Shown one piece after another: positions 26,075-40,000 of a DNA stretch of 64,000 nt. Source of the stretch: Himantopus leucocephalus (Eukaryota > Chordata > Aves > Charadriiformes > Recurvirostridae). The stretch lies in assembly GCA_003993805.1 (NCBI GenBank), contig RSEF01000003.1, positions 64,749,887-64,813,886 on the forward strand, written 5' to 3'. A model generated the notes under the pieces. That model was not told the DNA's origin, ran no database searches, and was given only the letters and a program-made list of their open reading frames with translations. The translations under genes and the position numbers were made by a program. The stretch's first letter is position 1. Each line of letters starts with the position of its first letter.

Positions 26075-26350
26075 AACCTGCGCCCGCCGTGCAAACCCCA
26101 GGCATTTTGCTGGGCCGCTGAGAGTCGAGCGGGAAGAGCGGACGCCGGCCGTTGCCACGGCGTTTGTAGCTGGGAAGGCGGAGGAGTCCCGCGGGGCCCC
26201 GCGGCCGCCCGGGGGCGCGGTCGGTGCCGATCCCCCATCGGCGGGTGGTCGGGGCGGGAGCGGGCTTGGAGCGGGGAGGGCTGTGTCGGGGGCGGTGGTG
26301 GGCGCTGCCCCGTGGCTGCGGGGGGAGCTGGACCCCAGAGCCTTTGGGAT
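26075..26350. promoter_or_regulatory. Intronic CpG-rich block, candidate alternative promoter
   Basis: About 280 bases of high G+C with dozens of CpG dinucleotides, in contrast to the AT-rich intron on its right and truncated on its left by the gap. It resembles a small CpG island inside ARHGAP18 intron 1. A donor-like site (GCAAG|GTGTAG) occurs near 26376 just after an ATG at 26370, but that short frame would not join exon 2 in phase. A transcript from here spliced to exon 2 would more likely be read from the exon 2 ATG at 54554. No coding exon is claimed. It could instead be the promoter of a non-coding RNA or simply a GC-rich insertion. Confidence 0.5.
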
Positions 26351-27959
26351 CAGGGCGCTGTTTGTGGGATGCAAGGTGTAGATTGTCATTATTTTGTTTT
26401 TTAATGAGGTAAACAGAAGGAAGGTGCAGGCCAGGACAAGATAAACTTGTTAAAGCATTCGTCGTTTTGCTTAAAAGGTGGAACTGATAATGGGCGAAGA
26501 AGCCAGCCTTCCTTTTATGAAGCCTGAGGACCTGCTGGTGCCTCGCAGCATGTGTCTGGTACAGGCAGAAGCGCTGCCGGCTTTTGGGCGGCAGTGAGCA
26601 GAGAGGCTGCTGTGGGGAAAGGAGAGTTTTGTCTTTATGGCCCATTCAGTCTTGCCTCTTCCTTGCTGAAACTGTCAACAAAGGTCCCGTTGATAAAGAT
26701 GGGACTTTTATTAGTGCTGAGAAGCCAGCTGAAACTGGGAAGGTATTGAAACTGGCACACTGTTTCCGTGCATCCATAGGAAGAGCGTGCCTGATCAAAG
26801 AGATTATAGTCTGATTAAACGAAGATAAAAGGAAGTACAGTGAGTCACCCTGGACAAGAGATAACTGATGCACCATGATATGTCACACCAAGAGTCCACG
26901 GCAAATGCAAGAACTGAATTGAGAAGTACAGCCTACCCCGTGTCTGAACCACAAAGCCATGCCTCTCTTTTTATTGAGGTACTTCCTTCTCCATAACTAA
27001 TGTTATTTATAACCCTGCTTTCAGTCCTGCTGTCATCTTAGCTATATATGTAAGGGCACTGCAGATCTAGTTGTTCACTATTGAATGCAAAATATGTACA
27101 TTTTTGCAAGAAATCAGAAAATCCGCCATCCTTCTGTATTATTGTTTTTGATATTTTTACCTCTCATACCTCTCCTCAAACTTCCCATGGAGGAGGGACA
27201 AGATAAAACAACTTTCCCTGCTTCTTGGGATAACTTCTGAATAAGGATCTGTGTATCTGGAGACTGTTAAGATCGGTTCTCCCTTTTAACGCAGGGCTTC
27301 CTGGATACATGGCTCTAAGCTGCAGTTACTCTTAGCCCCCAGAGGCCCCAGATGCGTGAGCACAGTCCTGGGGGCCCCTCCGTGTCCTAGAAACTTGCCT
27401 CCTGCGCTAAGGCCAGCACCATTAGGAGCAGAGATCTCATCAGGTTCTCTGCAGCTGCCTCTGGGGAGAGCCTCCTGGGTAAACTGAGGCATTGCCATGC
27501 AAGTGACAGTGATCCTTCACACATTGTTCTGATGTGGGATTAAGGGAGTGCGGGAGGATATAAATGTGAAAAGCAGTCTCATTTCCTTAATTACAGCATA
27601 CAAATGTGTACATTAAAGTTCTGCAGAACAGGGGATTCCCACAGTTAGTTTGCCTGAGTTCCACTGCTGGCAGAGTTACAGCTTTCCAAGCCATGCATGT
27701 TTGCCATTTAGCTCGTTAAACTAAGATTCTAAAGGACACCTCTCTACCTTTCTGCTGTGCCACTCTAAGTTTGGACCACAGTCCCCTCTCTCCCATTTTC
27801 ATTAACCAGGACGTCAACTCCATGGTTCTGATTCATCTGCTCCCTCCTGCCCTGCATCCCCAGTGTCGTCCCACTTCTGAAGTGAGAGAGGTTGGGAATG
27901 TTATTTTCATGATGCATGGGGGGAGGCAAATGACCGCTTGTTATCTTTTTGGTCTTTTT

Positions 27960-27988
27960 AAAACAAACAAACAAAGAAACAAACAAAA
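27960..27988. repeat. Short (AAAC)n microsatellite
   Basis: Tandem AAAC units with one AAAG interruption, in intron 1. Confidence 0.85.
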
Positions 27989-29529
27989 CTTTTCTGAAAC
28001 ATTGTAACATTTTTGTGGGATTTTTTTTTTCCTTTTTTCTAACTACTTTCGTTCTTCATCAACATTCCCAAGATGTGCAGAGCTGTGTGATAATAATAGA
28101 GTTAATGCCCAGACCTGTATAATTCTGAAATATTTTGTGGAAATACGTTCTTCCATTATGCTCTGCACAGTGTGTAAGTGTAGCAGTTCTGCCATCCAGA
28201 TTCTGCATTTTATTACTGGTATGAAATTGGAATTTATTTTGCCTTTTTTAAAAATAACAAAATAAGAACAACTTTCAGTATCTAGGTTAGCATCTCTCTG
28301 CTAATTTGAAAATTCTGTAATTTTTAACAAGGATCAGAATATTAGGAAGCCAGTGTAATACAGTGCCAGCCGTAATGAAGCAGCCCTTTTGGAAAGGTTA
28401 ATAGAGAAACTATGTTGAATTATTTTTTTCAGAGGCATTCTAAATCATGCATGTTAGAGATTGCATTGTCTTTGGAGGGTTGGGGAAGCATGGCACTTAC
28501 ATTCTGGAAAAAGCAATATGTTGGCTGTGCTCCAAACAAAGTGGCATCCTAGGAAAGGGCTATACTTCCTAACCAGCTATTTTTTCCTTCAGGCATTTGA
28601 GAAGTCTTACTTCGTAAGACTAAAGAATTTTACTGATCTAATAGATTGTCAAGCTACTTTCCCATTCTTTTTTGGCCCTTTAAAGGCACAATGAGCCTGT
28701 GAAATACTTGCTTTAGGAAAGGCTTACCTTACTATTGGTTCCTTAGGCTAAAATCTAGAACAGCCTCAGTATGATTACTTCCAAATCTGACAATTTAACA
28801 ATATTGCCTTGACGGTGATGATGCACAAAATCCATCAGAGCTGTCTTCTTTGCCATAGGGAAGTTTATTTTACATTTTACTTTAAAGTAATGGTTAAAGG
28901 AATATTTTCTGATAGTGTAGATGCTGATTATGGGTGACTTCTGTGGTATACCTAAGAACTTCTTAGAGAAATCACGAAGGCAGATTGCCTATTATCAAAT
29001 TCAGTTTTAATAGCTCTTTTTTGCATATTGCTTCAGTTTTCTCACTTGCCAGTTTTAACCCATTAGATCCACTAATGCTTTATTGGCTGTCTTGCTACGT
29101 GCATTTTGGTGTCATCTCCTTTTCTTTATGATCATGCACAAGGTTTTAAATCATTTCTTCTTGGTTTTTTTTTTTTTTTCCATGGAACCATTTCTTGTTA
29201 CATGGACTGTGGAAAGTAAGAGTGAATCAGAGGGCTTTCAGACCCTGTTTCAGTGGCTGTTTTTAGGCACGTCAGCCTCATGCATGTGAAATGTGAAATC
29301 CACACCCTTAAGCATAGACTTCCAGTGCCGCTTAGGTTCCTTGCTGGGGAATTTTACCACATCTACTGTGGCAGAAAGGACTGCAGGTCCTGTGTCATAT
29401 TTGCCAGCCACATGTAGGCGTTTCAGATAACAGCAGTCTTCTCATATGGCTGCGTGGGCTTACCCTCAGGCAATCAAATGCCATCCAGAGAGTCCCCTAC
29501 AGGACTATTTCTGTCCTGTGGAGTAAGCG

Positions 29530-29582
29530 AATGTGTGTGTGTATATGTGTATGCATATATGTATATGTATATATATGTGTCT
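29530..29582. repeat. Mixed (TG/TA)n microsatellite
   Basis: Alternating purine-pyrimidine tract of TG and TA units with ATGCATAT interruptions, in intron 1. Alternating sequence of this kind is length-variable and can adopt non-B structure. Confidence 0.85.
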
Positions 29583-31689
29583 AAAAATATTTTTAAAGTG
29601 TCATTATAAGGCTAAAGCCAAGTCTGGAGTATCCAATGGGCGGGGATTAGGATATAGCAAAACTGCAAGTAAGTGAATGCATGCAGAGTGCATGCAGAAC
29701 TAACGGCATGCCTACCAGCGTGTGAGGCAAATAAACTTCTTCTACAGAGCGTTTTCAAGAGCCAAGCCTGAAATGCAAATTCATTAATAGATAAATGATT
29801 TTAAATGTGGTGGCCACTGGACACTGACTTTGCTTTTCTGTCCATACCTTTGTCCTGTCTGGGAGGCTGCTGTTCTGTATTGTCTCCTGTGCTGCACCAG
29901 GTTGTGGTGTGAGTCACAGCCTCCCTGTGTCTGTTTCCAGCGAGTCACTGTGCCTGCTCACCAGCAGCCAGCACGTGCGCTTTTGCTGCAGCTTCATCTG
30001 CACTTCTCTAACTTACCTCAGAAGACCAGTTTTAGTTTTGAAGCTTTGCAAGCCAGCGCCTGTTTAACAACATATGCTCCCGAAGGGCCTGCCAATATTT
30101 GTATTGCTAATGACTTTTTAAGAAGGACTGCAACAATTTGTAGAGATTAGGACATGGCATTTGCCATATTTAAATCTTGCGTTTGGTGTGCTGGTAGTCA
30201 CTTGCAAAATGAGAACGATCAGTTGAATTTCCCTGAGATGGAACTGAACCCCAGACCAGTTCTGGACAGAGTGCTGTAACCCTTAGCTACTGTAAGAGAG
30301 AAGATTGCTGCCACCTCAGGTCTCTTTCGAGTGACACCTGCTAGCCAGGGCCTGCGGTCCCCGAGGCACACCGTCCCACTTCATTACTGGATCCACATGA
30401 TTTTGGGACACGCCAGCTGAAGCTTGGGTCTGTGTGGTGGTGAAACCGGGGTGTCTCAGTTGGGTTCTGTTGTAGAGAAGTGCCCGTTTTTGTGTTACTG
30501 TGTAAGTCTGCATAAAATAAAATATTTATTTTTATACGTCTTTGTAAATATGGGCTTTACTCAGTAGTGATAGCATCTGTGTTCACTGTGGGGATGGGTG
30601 ACAAGTGAGGGGCATAAAGTGCTTGGTGTTTTCTACAGACTGCTGTGGTCTAAATCACTCACTCACCGTTTGATCTCCCTGAGAAAGAAACCAGATGATA
30701 TATGTCCTTTGAGCTTGGAAAAATGACAAAGTCTTCGTCTATGAATTGCCCACAACATATGATTTTTTTCAAACATTGACCATAATAGATATTACAAATC
30801 ACACATAAAAGAGGAGTTTATTCTTTCCTTACCAGAATAACCTGCCTCATTTGTTGTTCGAATATTTGCTCAGTTTAATCTGAAGATTTAATAGTTTGCA
30901 TCTTAAGCCAAGAAGAAATCTGGTAGTAAGCATGAATTCATGCCTTTTTTCAAGGGCAGTTTCCATCTCCATTCTTTCAGAGAGAAAAGCTCTCATTCCT
31001 TTCCCCCTCTTTTCCCAGCAGTGACTCACTCTTGGAATTGAAATCCAGTGAAATCCAGTACGAAGGACTAAAGTGCTGTTAGGGGTATGTGTACAAGCAG
31101 CAAACTCACAAGCTCATTACTCACAGCTGACTTAAGTTGGTGGAGCCTTTTGCAATTTCATTTGCAATCTGCTAGTATGGCACAGATTGCAGGTTCTCCA
31201 TATCATCACAGCATTTGTTGTTCCTGACCCCTGTAACCTGTCTTTCGTGATGCCAGTATGGATGGCTCAGCACGTACCTTCCATATGTCGCTTCGCAAAG
31301 CAAAGACCTATCACCCCGTGACTGACTTTACAAAATCACAGCGATCTTTTTATCTGCTAAGTTTACCGGCTCTACATGAGCACGCTCGTTATCTAAATGC
31401 ATTAGAAAAATCCTTCCTGCCTTGGATTTGCCTGCTAATTTGAACAGTGTTTATTGTCCGATGCCTACCAACATCTTCAGATAGAGCTGACAGGCAACAA
31501 TTCATTAAGTTGCTTTATCTAGCATTGCTTTTGTGTCTTTTGTACTTCATGCATGTATAAATATGTAGTATACTGAAGACCCTTAATGTGTAATTTAGTT
31601 ATGCATGTATTAATCCCAGTAACTTGATCTACTGACAGCAAGTTCTGGCATCCCGACATTTCCTGCTTCCTCGATTCTGGATTCTTGCT

Positions 31690-32315
31690 TCATGGGGTTG
31701 CCCCTCCCCCGAGTTTGCACCTTATTTCTTCTTTGAATTTATCTTGCTTGTGCCTTTGGTTCTTGCTATGTCTTTCCAATCAATTAAAAAGCCCTCCTAG
31801 TGCCTGTTACCTATTGTCAAGTCGCTGCTCAATTTTATCTTGATAGATGGAGCAAATAATTCTCTTCGAGTCTCTTTGTTTCTTCAGTCTGAACATCCTT
31901 TTTGTGGCATTCTTCAGCATTTTCAGCATCCTTCTTTACCCTTGCCCTGTTACTTTGCCTCTCCACCCCCCAGCCTGAATTACACGCAGTACTTCAGTGT
32001 CAGTCTCGTGAGTGTTACCTACATAGGTAAAACCAATTCCTTGCTGCTAATTACCACCTCAGCCAATTGTATATTCTGCAGTCACGCTGTCTTGTTTTTC
32101 TAAGCATCCTGGTGGAACTCACTTTGAGTTGCATGTCCATTCTGAGCCCTAGATCGGCTCAAGCTCTTCTTTTTCAGTGCGGTCCTCATTGCGTAGACAT
32201 AGTCAGTTTCTCGCACTTAGACATCCGTTTAGCATCTGTCAGTATGATAAAACAACATTATTTCAGCAAGTCCAGTTCAGTAGGTGACCTAGATTATTCT
32301 ACGTCGTGGATGTAG
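31690..32315 (-). mobile_element. Ancient CR1-family LINE fragment, antisense to ARHGAP18
   Basis: The + strand follows the reverse complement of an old amniote CR1 (a lineage related to but distinct from the 10-kb copy). Landmarks are 'agtttgcaccttatttcttc' near 31712, 'aattaaaaagccctcctagt' near 31782, 'caaataattctcttcgagtc' near 31854, 'cctgaattacacgcagtact' near 31974, 'cataggtaaaaccaattcct' near 32021, and 'tgagccctagatc' near 32142. The order and spacing are preserved over about 600 bases, and all frames are broken. The ends are approximate. Confidence 0.82.
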
Positions 32316-35300
32316 ATTTGATTTAACGCCCTTCGCTATCAGTGAAATTAGTCTATTCAGTTCTACTCTGGGTCAGGCCCTTAAGTAGCTATAAAATGAG
32401 AATAACTGTGCTGAATCAGTGGAGCTACATAGCAGAAATGAGGAAGATCAGGGCTCTCTGTATAGAGGCTTTCTTTTTTATTTGAATGACATACAGAGAA
32501 TGAGATGTCATGCTTGTCTAGCTATAAGGAATGTGAAGCATAAAGGCCTTTTAAACATTTTAATTAAGGGCTTTCCCTTTTTTGCTCAAGTGTGTACAAA
32601 TCTATAGGATACAGAGCATAACACAATGTATTACTCGATGTGCTGTTATAAGCATGTAGAGTTTATGCAAAACTAGAATGTAACTGAACTTCCCATGAGC
32701 AAAGTGCCAGAGAAGCCGTGTAAATGTGAACTCCAACATTCGCTCTAAGTGTGGTATCAAAGGAATGTTTTTTGTTGTTTCACTAGGTTCTTTTTCTTTG
32801 AAGAGCAGAATTGTTGAACTTGTTTTCGAATAAGACTAATGGCATTTTCAGCCTGCTGATACCAGCACTTGATTAAAAAATGTTATAATCTAATTATTGT
32901 TGTTGCCTATTTTACTTGTTTTGTAACTGTTACTAGAGATGCTGGAGCTGAAAGCTGTAAGGTTTTAAGTCTACTCATACGTGTTTTGGTAACATCTGCA
33001 ATGCCAGCACCCTTCTCTAGAGTTAATGCTTTTTTTACTAGAGTTACTGAGTACACGCCGTCATTTTTTTCTTCTATGAATCAGAATACTACAGCTGAAC
33101 AGAGGCTGTAATTACAGTAAGTGATACAGCGAGGTTCCTGCTGTGAGTGGCGTTGCAGATTCCTGTTATGCATGGGTCACTGATTGTCACTCCAGGCTCC
33201 TCGGTAAGTCAACTTGGCCAGGGAAAGAAAAACTCCACGCTCGTAAGTTTTAAGTATGACAGTGGACTGTTTTGTGAGGGCTGCTGGTTTTGCAATGAAC
33301 TTGCCTCTCTGCCTTGGAGTCTTGGTCTCAAAATAATCATGTTCAGGCAGGGAATTTAAATATTTATAGCCGAATAAATAGGAAAGAAAAGTAGAGGTTT
33401 TGTTTGTTGAAGTATTTGTATGTGTACAAAATAAGTAGACTTGATTTATTTCATAAGTACAATTGTAGCCATCATTTTCTGAGGTATATTTTTGGTGGTA
33501 CTCCAAGCAGCATATAGGATGAGCACCTAGGCAATTTACGCCTCTGCGTTCCCCAAGAAGCTGAAACGACGAATTTATTATTTGGTCATTGTTTTGTGCC
33601 AACTCTCTTGTATTTCAGTGGAATGAAGGGGTGCACAGAAATGGTTACTTACCTGGTCATAGCTTCCCATGAGGATAAGCTGCTCATTATTCCCCCTTGT
33701 TCTGTGACTCTGTTCCGTGCAGTTCCTGCTACCGCATCCTGGTCCTGTTAGCCTAGAAAAGCTTTAATGAGAATTTCGGAGCTTTTATCTGTCATCTTTC
33801 TACAACATCCTTCTTTCCTAGAGAAGCTTCTTAGACCAAAAGGTGACAGTAAAAATGTCATGTTAGCATGTTTCCTTTGCAGTGCCCCTAGTATTGTTGG
33901 AGGACTTAAAATGGTTTGGAGTAAAGTATTTGAGGAGGAGCAAATGGGAATGGTTTTAGCATGCTTAGAAATATGGTTGAAGGTACACCACACATAAGAA
34001 AGCAACAAGGTAAGAATAATGCTGTCTTCGGCAAATAAATTAATATCTTATCGTGTGTACTCAGTGTCAAACTGCAGCAGAACAGTTGGAATGTTTTGCG
34101 TGATTTAGCATCAGTACAAATCTTCAATTTACCACTGCTCTGACTACCTCTTCTTCCTGTCCACCAGTCCCTAAACCACCCAGACAGCTTTTACTCTGGC
34201 TTAGGGAAGTCAGATATTTTGACTTCACTGCCCTGTTTGAAAACCAGGAAAATACTTAAGAGGATGTGTGAGAGGATTGTTTGCTCAATGGTTAGTGATA
34301 ACGCACTCAGTAACGGACATTGTTTAATTTTTATTATTTGTAGTCAGTTGATTGTTTTTAGCTGATTTCTATGTCATTTTCAGAACAACAGATGGTGGGA
34401 CTGAAGGCCACTGATGAAATATTCCCTCTATCAGAAATTGTCTGCCTTTAATAAAATAAAACAGCAAGGTCCAGGAGTATACTATATCAAGAGGTAACAG
34501 GGAGCTTTGACTGTGGTTTAAGAGAGTGCAAGGTTAGATTTTAACTGTACAAATAAAGCAGAAAGATCTTGTAGGCTCATAGTGGCCCAAGGAGGCATAT
34601 AGTAATTGTGGTTATAGCTGTGGTTATGAGTCCGTGATCCCAGATACAAAGCAAGAGGCTTGGAGCAGTAACCAGAAGCCTCAGCTACTGAACAGCAAGG
34701 AAGCCCTGATAAGTGCTGTCACAAACAGAGCCGTGACTCACTGGCCAGTCACAGCAGGAGACCAGAGCTGTTGTTACCATGGGCCAGTGGAAGATGCTCT
34801 CTCTCTTGGCAGTTGCTCAGAGGGTGATAGATTTAACAGCTCTGTAGTGTAGGTTCTGGAGCCTCACTGTGTGATTCTGTGTGCCACAACCAGATAAGGG
34901 AACACTGGTAATGGTGTTATCACTGTGGGAATAGTCATCGTTACAACCCATATAGAGGGTGGGCTTTTGCATCCTACTAAACGTGTTCTAATGACTTGGC
35001 TGTGTCTTCTTGTCCTGAGAAGCCTGTATTACAGGTGGACTTGAGGAATACCTTCGTGTTCTGTTGCAAGTATTATCACAGGAGAGAGATGCTACACTAT
35101 TTCCTGAAACTTTCTTTTCATCTCAGAGTGCCTCCTAAGGTTTGTCCTGAACCAGCAGAAGTTTTGATGTGGGTGCAGGTCATGGCCATATTAGGCTGAG
35201 ATAAGTGGAGGCTGAAAAGAGTGGGGACATCACTGAAACTGGAGTTACATTCCATCTCTCACATATACCTTGCTAATGTTTTTCTTGCCCTGGCATTAGC

Positions 35301-37012
35301 ATTTCTGAGCTGACTGAAGTAGGTTGAGCTGAATTTAAAAAAAATTCCAACTGAAAGCAGTACTTTTTTGCAAGTGTTGTTATCAGACAGATTGGTTTCT
35401 AAACCTGGCTCAGCAGGTGACTGCATCAGTGATGGTGCTGGCACAAGGAGAGTGATGGAAACCCACAGGAAAGGGGGATTTGACAGAACCCTCTGGCAGC
35501 AGCCTACACCTGTGCCAACTTAATGTGACCATTATGAGGCTGCAATTTGACAAGATAACTCAGTTTTATGAGTCCTAGTACTGGCTATGGCCACATCCAG
35601 TGAGAGGCTCATCTGATATAATTTAAGTCCATTGGTTTAGATTTGCTAAAAAGATATTTGATGGCTTAACTTTGTACTGACAGTTTTTTAGGCAGTTTGG
35701 GTACAGCTTGTCCTTTAGCAGCCGCTCTAAAGCTAGAGTAAGCTTCATCTCCGGCTCATTTGGTCCTGACTCACACCGTTCGGTGCTTCAGTCGTGTGCA
35801 TGGCTTCTACCTGCAAAAGGCAGGCTGCGATCTGAGAAGAGGTCCTTGGGATCCAAGGGCACTGCATGGTGGGGAACACCTGCACTCCTCTTACGGAGCT
35901 GCAGATAAGCTGCCTTTCCCTCATTGTCTGCACGTGGCATGGTGCGGCCAGCCTCACAAAACGAAACAAAAGCCCAGCTTGGATTCCCTCAAGCTGTAAC
36001 GAGGTAAATTAAAGTGCAGCTTCTAAATTATGGTTGGTCGTCAGTTGATAAGCTCTTGAAAGGTTGCTGATTTGTGCCTTGTTTAAACACACCTTTCTTT
36101 GCTTTGAACTTTGCACCAGAAAGATCGCTTTGGTTTCATAGTGCCCAAGGTAGTACATCAAAACAGTATCAGGAATGGGAAGTATAATCAGAACAGTTCT
36201 TACAATTTCCTGTAGAAAACACAATCTAACTTTTCATCACAGTAATATTTTCTCAGGGTAAAAGAGACTGAGAAATTAAATATATAAGACATTATACAAA
36301 TATGTCATTTAAAATGTTAGGTACTAATTAAAATATCCAAGCATCCATCCAGTGATCCAAATTCTATCTGCCTTCCCCTTTGAAAGAAGGATATTTACAC
36401 TGTGGTACTTGTTCTTCTTTGAGGTGGAAGCTATGAAAAAGACTGTATTTGAACTTCTTACTGTGGATGGTGCATACAAGAACAAACTCAAACATAATCT
36501 TTTTTCTCCCAGTAAGTAGGAGCTGCTCATGAAAGTTTACAGAAAACTTTATGAGCGTCATGCTGTGAAAGCTGGTATTTGGCACTTTGTATGTCAAATC
36601 AGAAAACAGTTTATGAAGATGTATGGTATTAAAGTCTGTGTGATGTGTCACAGTGTTTTGGTTTCTGGGTCTTGCCTGAGCTTTTGAAGTGATTGTTAAA
36701 GAAAGTTTAGTCATTCTGTCTTAGGGAGTGGAAGGGAGACATTCACTTACGTGTTTTCACTCGCTGTCCATTTGCTGAGTTATATGATAAAGATGTCACT
36801 AAACACAGACCTCAGTACAAGTTGTTATAATTTCTCTTAAGAAGTGTCATTTTAAATACATGTGTATATTTAATCTCTGAAATACGGATTAGGCGCAAAT
36901 TCAGTTTTTGTTGTATACTTTTGAGGAAGTTGCTAAGCGAGGTCCGGTTAGTTAGCAGCTAGCAGCTGGAGCCAGAGCGTTGGTCAGTACCTCTGCACGC
37001 GACCATGCCAGT

Positions 37013-37049
37013 GGGAGGCGGGGCAGGGGACAGGATGGGGTGGGATGGG
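37013..37049 (+). other. G-quadruplex-type motif in intron 1
   Basis: Guanine runs at 37020-37023, 37026-37029, 37037-37040, 37042-37044 and 37047-37049, with loops of 2, 7, 1 and 2 bases, plus an extra run at 37013-37015. It is an isolated G-rich stretch in AT-rich surroundings. Confidence 0.65.
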
Positions 37050-40000
37050 ACAGGATGACAAAGCACTCAGCGTAAGCAACCTTATATGACAGTTTTTTCA
37101 AACCTTTCAAATTGTGTATTATAATCTAAGCTTGTTCTTAAAATTTCACATGAGCCTGGAGGCAGGCTCTTGGCTGTCTCTGAGCAACAAGGTGTTCCCT
37201 CTCCCGTGGTGAACAGATCACTGGGCTGTGCCAAGTGGTGCTTCTTGGGGCCCACCTCCGCTGCAGCGTGCTCAGACCTTAGCCCAGCACCAGCATGCGC
37301 CTGTCGGGTAGCTGTGTAGCTGTATTCATGTGGGTTTGAGAAACCTTTCCTTCAACCTGGCTTGGCCTTTTGGGTTTGTTTCTTTTTTCCCTGGTGTGTG
37401 GTGCGGTGTTGACACAGGTGCATAACCTCTGATTCTGGACAAGGTTGGTGCCCTTTGAGCCATGCTGTATTGTGTTAGTCTCCTGGAGGTTTCTGAACCC
37501 CTGTTTCTTTCTCACCCTCCAAGTCTTCTCGCATAAGTAATTTCGTATAAAAAATGTAATTCAACTTTGACCCAAAAGAGTTTCAGTTGGATAAAGGATT
37601 TTTCTCCAAGTAGGTTACCTTGCACAAATCACTAGTAGCAGTTACTGTTCTTATTAAATAGAAGAATCAAGGTCACATCTGCATATGCTGTTTTGGTTTC
37701 TTTTTCTTTTAATTTTATTTGCAACCTTCTGTATAGGTAAGGCTGTAGATAATCTTAGTGCCTGTACATGCAAACATTTTTTATGTGGGTGTATTGGTAA
37801 ATAACATTTTTATTTTTTTTTACAATGTGTACTGACTTGTATAATTTTGTATACGGCTATAGACATAATTCAGTTTGCTGGCTAGGAACACTAAGTTTTT
37901 GGCTAGCAGTGTTGTTCTAGGCAACAATTTTTGTTATAAAAACCCTTTTATTGGGCTACTATAAAATTCTTTCTACAATTCTGATTTCCTTTAAGACTTG
38001 AAGTTCTTCTCTTTCTCTCTGGATTTTTTTCGTTCCATTCTATAATACATTATATAAGTATATATGTTTATATATGAATAGATGATCTGGAATTCCATGG
38101 ATTTGATTTCTGCTGTCATGAAGTGATGGTTTCATCCCATCTGAGCACACAGGTCATTTTGTATATATGCATATTAACCTCTTCCTTAAGACTTGTTTTA
38201 TTTTCATTTAGTTTTATTCAACTTGCGGATGAGGACTGGGAGGTAAAAGCTTTTTGTTACAATGTGCAACATCATCTGTTAATGAATATCTCTGAAATAA
38301 TGGGGGACTCTTACACTCAAAACAGTGTAGGACTGCTTAAAAGGTATTAACATTGAAAAAGTTTTCTGGTGTCCATCAGGTGTCCCACAATATTATGTGA
38401 TCATTTCAAAAAAACCCAATCCTGTTCTTAAGAATATTTGGGAAGTTGGAAATTTAGAAATGAAAAGTAACTGGACAATTTCTCATTTTACACACCTTTA
38501 TTCCTATAATTATAAAGGCTGTTCAGCTGTTGCTTTCATCTAATACTTCCTAGGTGACTTAAGTAAGGTATTTCATTATACCACCACACTGTTGGCATGA
38601 CAAACTAATCTCTGTTTCAATTTAAAGTTGGAATTATCCTACTTTGGTAGCATTCTGGAATTGCTGAACATGTTTTGTACTTATCCTTTGTTTTATTTTT
38701 TAGATACATTCCCCATTTTTGAATTAAAAGATATATTTATGCCCATACCTTCTTAATCATTACTGAATGATTTTCTCTCCGGTTTTAAGAACTTTTACTC
38801 ACTTACCTGTTAACTTATAGTAAGATTCTTCTGAAGACTGATGAAATTTATCTGAGTCAAAATATTAGTATGAAATTAGATTTTTTGACTAAAGGTGGAA
38901 AAAAAACCTGTTCAAGGAAACATATCCTAAAAGCTTAAGATGCTTTTGCAAGTAGGAGCAACAGTTTTGCAGCTTATAGTAACCAAGGAGGGAACTGAAG
39001 TATTTTAAAGCTGTGATTTTTATTGTTAACTATGTTACTTCGGTTCTGTGGCTTGTTCTGAGCTAGTCAGAGATGATTCTTTGTCCTGTTTCAAGCTGCT
39101 ACTGTCACAAGATGCCATTGCTAGTACTTAAACAAGGAAATGACTTACTATAACTCCCGAAGGGGCATGTCATCTTCCAGATCAAGAGTGGGACATTCAT
39201 TTATTGATATATAAGCTGCCTTGTGGCTGGCTTCATTAGCTTTGGAGGTGGGGGGCATGTGGTTTCCAGGCTTTCATCCTGATCCCAGAGTACGTTGTAT
39301 CCTTCACTGATAGTTGTCTATCAGGGTGGTCTGTCAAACAGCAGCTTAGCAATTTTACCTCAGGAAATCCATCATCTCCTTAATGGTCTTCAAGCACTGT
39401 GAGTCCATGTGCCATCCAGTCTGCTTCCAACCGGTTGCCATCTGAGAAGGGTGGGAGAGTACTGCTGCAGTGAGGGGTCACGGGACAATCAGCTGTGCCA
39501 GGCTTCTAAAAGGACTTCCATATCCATTTAGTTTTCTAAGGAGGAGGCCTGTGACCCTTACAACCAGAAGAGGGTATTGCTTTGTCTTTTTCCATTACTA
39601 AAGTTCCCATATGCCATAGGTTTTGCTTTCCCAGAAACATCTGCTTTGTGTGGTTGTCACCAAGTTGCTGCTGCTAGACAAGTGGGACTTTGCCTGCTCA
39701 TCATTTGTCTGAGTGAGCTCTCCGTAATACTGAGGAAATTGTTAAAGAGATCTGACCAAGACGTCTTGTGTGTTCCTTCTGCCAGATACATCAAGGTCTG
39801 CCTGCCCTTGTTTCTCTCACTTGATAGCTTGGAAGAAAGGCAAGGTGGCTGGCATATCCCGCTGTGGCAGGCTCACATGTGGATAACTACTGGACAGAAG
39901 TGACTCCATACATTGTGGTTTGTGTAAAGGATGCCTTGCGGGTGTTTTCCCAAAGACTTCTAGGATTAAATGGCATTAAGGAAAAACTCATTACAAGGGC

